Source: Rostratula benghalensis (taxonomy: Eukaryota; Chordata; Aves; Charadriiformes; Rostratulidae). Taken from it: 64,000 nucleotides of DNA. Below the pieces are notes generated by a model. That model searched no databases, was not told where the DNA came from, and was given only the letters and a program-made list of their open reading frames with translations. Position numbers and translations under genes: made by a program. Numbering within the stretch: the first letter of the stretch is position 1; each line of letters starts with the position of its first letter. Where the stretch lies: positions 1,675,102 to 1,739,101 of the forward strand of contig VXAI01000087.1 of assembly GCA_013399305.1 (NCBI GenBank), read 5' to 3'. This document shows, piece after piece, positions 60,462 to 64,000 of this stretch.

Positions 60462-61208
60462 TGTCCTGGTTTGAGGTAAAACAAACCAATTTTCTGTTTT
60501 ACAATTTTCCTTTTTTAGCTGGGCCTCTTCTAACTAACTAAACTCTGAAATTAACAGCATATTGGTCAGAAACTGTTCCCTCTCACAGCCATGAGACCTG
60601 ATCACCCCAAGGAATGGTGTGCAGAGAGGCCCTGGCTTATACTCATTGCTGGAACAACCAAGGGCAGGGAATTGCCTTATTTGCCCCCTTGGAGGGTGGG
60701 AAGTGGAAAAGCCTCGAGGGGTCACCCCTGTGGGGAGGAGGGAACAGGAGAGGTGACCCAAACCTGACCAACTGGGGGATTCCATCCCATCCCCATCATG
60801 CTCAGTAGAAAAGCTGAGGGATCAGAGGGCCAACAATTTTTCTTCAATGGCCAACGTCCAAGGAGGACCCTGACTGTTCCTTTGCCTTTGACCCTGGTCC
60901 TGCCTTTGACCCCAATTCCTGACTCCAGTTCTGGAATCCGGCTCCTGTCGGTCACCCAGTCCAATCTGGGACTTTTCCCAACACCTGCTGGTGACATGAT
61001 TATCACCTTGGGAGCTTGATACCATTTTGTATATACTGTATCTATTTCATTATTTTCTTCCTATTTTATTTTTAGTATCAATACTTCATTATTTTAATTC
61101 ATTCTAAACTCATAAATCTCTTTGATGTCTTCCTCTCTGTTCCTTTTTGGGGGGGAGGAAGGGTCATCTGTCAGTTTGTTTTTTGCAACTTTGGCTGAAA
61201 CCTCCACA
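60462..61208 (+). mobile_element. Solo LTR of an endogenous retrovirus-like element (copy 2)
   Basis: A 747 bp LTR beginning TGTCCTGGTTTGAGGTAAAA and ending CCTCCACA, so it keeps the canonical TG...CA termini. It is flanked by an exact 5 bp duplication, acagg, at 60457-60461 and 61209-61213. A 5 bp duplication is typical of ERVL-type integration. It is the same family and orientation as the copy at 4230-4984. The TATA box position reads TAGAAAA (60806), so the promoter is probably weakened. No internal retroviral sequence is present, so this is a solo LTR formed by recombination. Frames on both strands inside it are not genes. Confidence 0.88.
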
Positions 61209-61213
61209 ACAGG
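61209..61213. repeat. Right target-site duplication of LTR copy 2
   Basis: Exact repeat of acagg, matching 60457-60461 and marking the integration site. Confidence 0.8.
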
Positions 61214-64000
61214 CTCGATATCTTCTTGCGTAGCCAAATGAGCCTTAACACTTGTGGGACTGCAAGCCAGGAAAGCCAACCTGAGCAGATCAAAGTTTGG
61301 GTAGGAGCTGGGGCCCCATGACAGAATGCCTTGGTCGGGTGCCTGACATGAGGCTCCCACCGCTGCGGTGCTGCATGGAGTCATTTACCACCCAACAAAC
61401 ACTTAGTGCTTATGAGCCATTTTTCTCAAAAATCACACTGGGGCCATACCTGGGGCTTTAGCTATTTAAACATCTTAAAAAATCTGTCCCTTGGGAGGAT
61501 GTAAATCAGCAGGATTCAGGCTGCTAAGGCTTGCATCATCAAAGGGACAAAAGTGTCAATCCATCTCTTTTCACGCCTAAGGACATAATAGTATCATGCC
61601 CCCTCCCATGAGGGGAAACTGTAGAGAAATTTCCAAGCTCTCAGCACCCAAACTACCTAGCTCTGGAAGCAGATGGAGTATAATTATAGCAGTGTTGAGC
61701 TGCACCTGAACTAATTAGCTCTGCTGAGAAACAGGGATTGAATTTAATAATGCATGTACTGCCATACCAAAAAGGCTAGGCTGCCTTTGAGACCCAGGTG
61801 AGTGTCTCTGCGTGGTGCTGTGCTGAACTCTGTGGATGTACTCTGAAAGTCAGCTCAGAGCTTTTTTTTTTTCCACTATAATCCACTGTAAAATGGAGAT
61901 ATCACCTTGGCCCAGCGTTCGGGCACCATTGGCATAATTACTCCTCAGCTGTCACTTTTCTCCTGACTATTAGTTTAGCATGTTAAGTTCTGCATATGCT
62001 CAAGATTTTGCTGTCCAAACTCACTGAAATATTGAGATCTACCTCAAAGACTGTTGTGGCCTAAAGCCTTGAAGCCTTCAAAATGGGACTGTCTTCTTCA
62101 TGGGCCTGGTGTTACCAGCATGGCCAAAACATGCTTATAGAAAATGGTAGCTGTGAGAGAGAAGGAGAAGACCCAGGCTCAGATCTTTGGTCTGGAACAG
62201 TGATAGCTATCAGATGTTGACTTGAACTCCCATCTTGGATACATTTCCTAATTGCTTGGATTAAAGCCAGTCCCTCTGGTCTCAGTCCTCTGCATATCGA
62301 ACTATTTCTATGAAGAGGAGTGACTCTTGTGTTGATGAGAGATATATTTTTTCCACTCTGTAGGAAGCTGGGTGCTGGGACACTGACTTGGGGTGCTGGC
62401 TTGACCTCGAGCTCTGGCTACAGTTGTGGCAGAAGCAGCAGTATGAGCCTGTCCCCAGCACCCTCAGTGGGTGACCTAACTCCAAAGCTCTCCCTTCTGG
62501 GCTACCACTATTAGTCTTTAAAAATAGAAACCCAATGTTTTTTGTATCATGCAAGTGGCTGAGACTATTTAGGATCTTAGTGGCTTTGAGCAGAGACTCT
62601 GTCTCTCTAGACACATACAAACACTGCCCCTTTTTGATTAAATTTATTTCTTGCTCATTTTGCCTTTGCCCTGCTCAGCAGCTTTCTGTTGACACTGAAC
62701 CTAGGTACCTATCCATGGAAAACTAGTGCAAGTATTGGAAGAGGTAGGATCAGGACTAAGACAGAGGTGTTTCTTAATTCTGTAAAGCCTAATAACTACC
62801 TAGGAAGTGCACATGGAAATTGGACCCTTGAATGACTTAAAGCCTTTTGAAAATTTAAGCCATGGTTCAAAACATTTGATGATTTATTAATGTAGTTCCT
62901 TTAGGCAAATTTAATGACTCTGTGTGCTGCAGACAACAAAATTACAATTACTGGATTAAACATGCACACAAATCCAGAGGTCAGTCTTCTGATTGGTTCT
63001 CTGATTTTTAAAAATCCACAAGCTTCAATGTTTTGAGCCAAATGAGATTTTTGATAGCTAGCACTGAGGCATCTTACTGATGTTGTAGAGATAAGCAGTT
63101 CTCTCACCAGAAACTCAAAATACCTTTGATTTTGTTACAGAACCATTCTTTTTCCTGACATTCTGCTGATAGGGTCTGCAATAAAATCTCTTAACAAGAA
63201 AAAGACCTGATTTACAAGATTTGTTATATCTGTGTTGAATTCAACAGACTGCAAGAAACACGGGAGTCCATGTTCCCCTACTCTTCCTCTACTTGCTCCA
63301 CAACATATTTAGCTGAAACAGCCTGTTTCTGAAAATACTAGTGGTAAGTGGATAAGCAGAGCCATTAGAAGTGATACTGCATTTGTAGTAAGGGGAAAAG
63401 GGAGAGATGTGATGTGAGGAAGGAAAATCCTGAGACTGAGATCTTCCTCAACGCTTCTCCTGGCTTGGTGCAGAGACAGGCCGCCTCTTGTAGAGTGGAT
63501 GGAGTAAAAGTACAACCTATCCCTAAATAATTAAGCAAATACTTAACCTGCAGGTTTAAAACTTAAAGTATATTACAAAACAATTATGTTTCCTTTGCAT
63601 GATAAAGCTGAATTGCCATTCAGCTTCCTTTGTCATCTGTATGTGTGAATTTGGAGCAATTAGTATGAATATATTGCAGGTGTGGTGTCTCAGGAAATTG
63701 CAAGAAGCTGTGCAGTATTTTTGTACCATAGAGGAGTGCCAGAGCTATAACTCTTGGAAGAGTTGAAAACTGGAGAGACGTGAGCATCTGAAGTGTGATT
63801 TTATAATCATAACAAGCACCAATAGCCGTCCATATAATAGGCATGAAATGAATGCCGTATTTTCTCAGATTGTACTCATTTAATTTAACTGCAGACTACA
63901 AACTGTTTAATTTTAGATTGTGGGTTACCTTTCTCATGTGCCCAGTTTATCTTTCTAACTGTAAATAGAGTTTTTTGAATGCTAACAGCAGTGGTATTAT
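61214..64000. other. Unique non-coding DNA to the end of the window
   Basis: No mobile element, RNA gene or credible exon recognised. GC-richer text near 61300-61380 and 62360-62480 yields short frames (up to 112 codons on the minus strand at 62282-62620) without protein features. Confidence 0.45.

Noticed and set aside
60534..61025. Overlapping frames on both strands (60534-60785, 60722-61006, 60798-61019, 60822-61025) as genes
   Set aside because: All lie inside the solo LTR, which is non-coding.
4230..61208. One full-length endogenous retrovirus bounded by the two LTRs
   Set aside because: The LTRs are 55 kb apart, each has or had its own target duplication (ccagg/tcagg and acagg/acagg), and no gag, pol or env sequence lies between them.
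1..64000. CRISPR arrays, rRNA, tRNA genes or bacterial-style operons
   Set aside because: No regularly spaced repeats, no tRNA-like cloverleaf with A/B boxes noticed and no rRNA sequence. Avian repeats show this is vertebrate nuclear DNA.

Overview
The window looks like a stretch of bird genome without protein-coding genes. The bird assignment rests on repeat content: at least seven CR1 LINE 3' ends of the avian type (the closing motif resembling 'attctatgattctatga' and the 'ggtcccttccaac' box), two related ~750 bp LTRs starting TGTCCTGGTTTGAGG, and a background of much older amniote repeats (MIR/CORE-SINE and decayed CR1/L3-type LINE pieces). The base composition is AT-rich with few CpGs. 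I cannot name the species, chromosome or neighbouring genes. None of the open reading frames reads as a known host protein. The only recognisable coding sequence is dead LINE reverse-transcriptase sequence.

Layout. 1-6700: mostly unique DNA with two short CR1 pieces, one solo LTR (4230-4984) and one longer CR1 (6281-6698). 6700-16700: unique DNA with three younger CR1 copies (8268-8447, 12768-13155, 15067-15728), the last on the minus strand and keeping the C-terminal end of ORF2. An older decayed LINE lies near 8885-9425, and a small CpG cluster with splice-like signals lies at 10388-10731. 16740-25240: almost no recognisable repeats, but dense homeodomain-, POU- and CDX-like motifs. This has the look of a block of conserved non-coding regulatory DNA, although conservation itself cannot be seen from one sequence. 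25240-34960: unique DNA with short palindromes.

34960-41000 is the most repeat-rich part. It holds a striking 70 bp hairpin (34963-35032), two ancient CR1/L3-type LINE fragments in opposite orientation (35390-36990 plus, 37110-37868 minus), a younger CR1 (38459-38910), a MIR-like SINE (40196-40470) and another old LINE 3' piece (40588-40985). 41000-60460: mostly unique DNA with two further MIR copies (43225-43363 plus, 54036-54232 minus), a CR1 tail (54617-54688), remnants of small palindromic repeats and an unclassified repeat-like segment with 33-35 bp periodicity (near 59290-60110). 60462-61208: a second solo LTR of the same family with a clean 5 bp target duplication. 61214-64000: unique DNA.

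Interpretation. The parts do not form a pathway. The window is best read as intergenic or intronic DNA of a gene-poor region in which a central ~8 kb, nearly free of insertions, may carry enhancers. I found no convincing new biological system. The best leads are the 70 bp hairpin, the insertion-poor motif-rich block and the CpG/splice-signal cluster.
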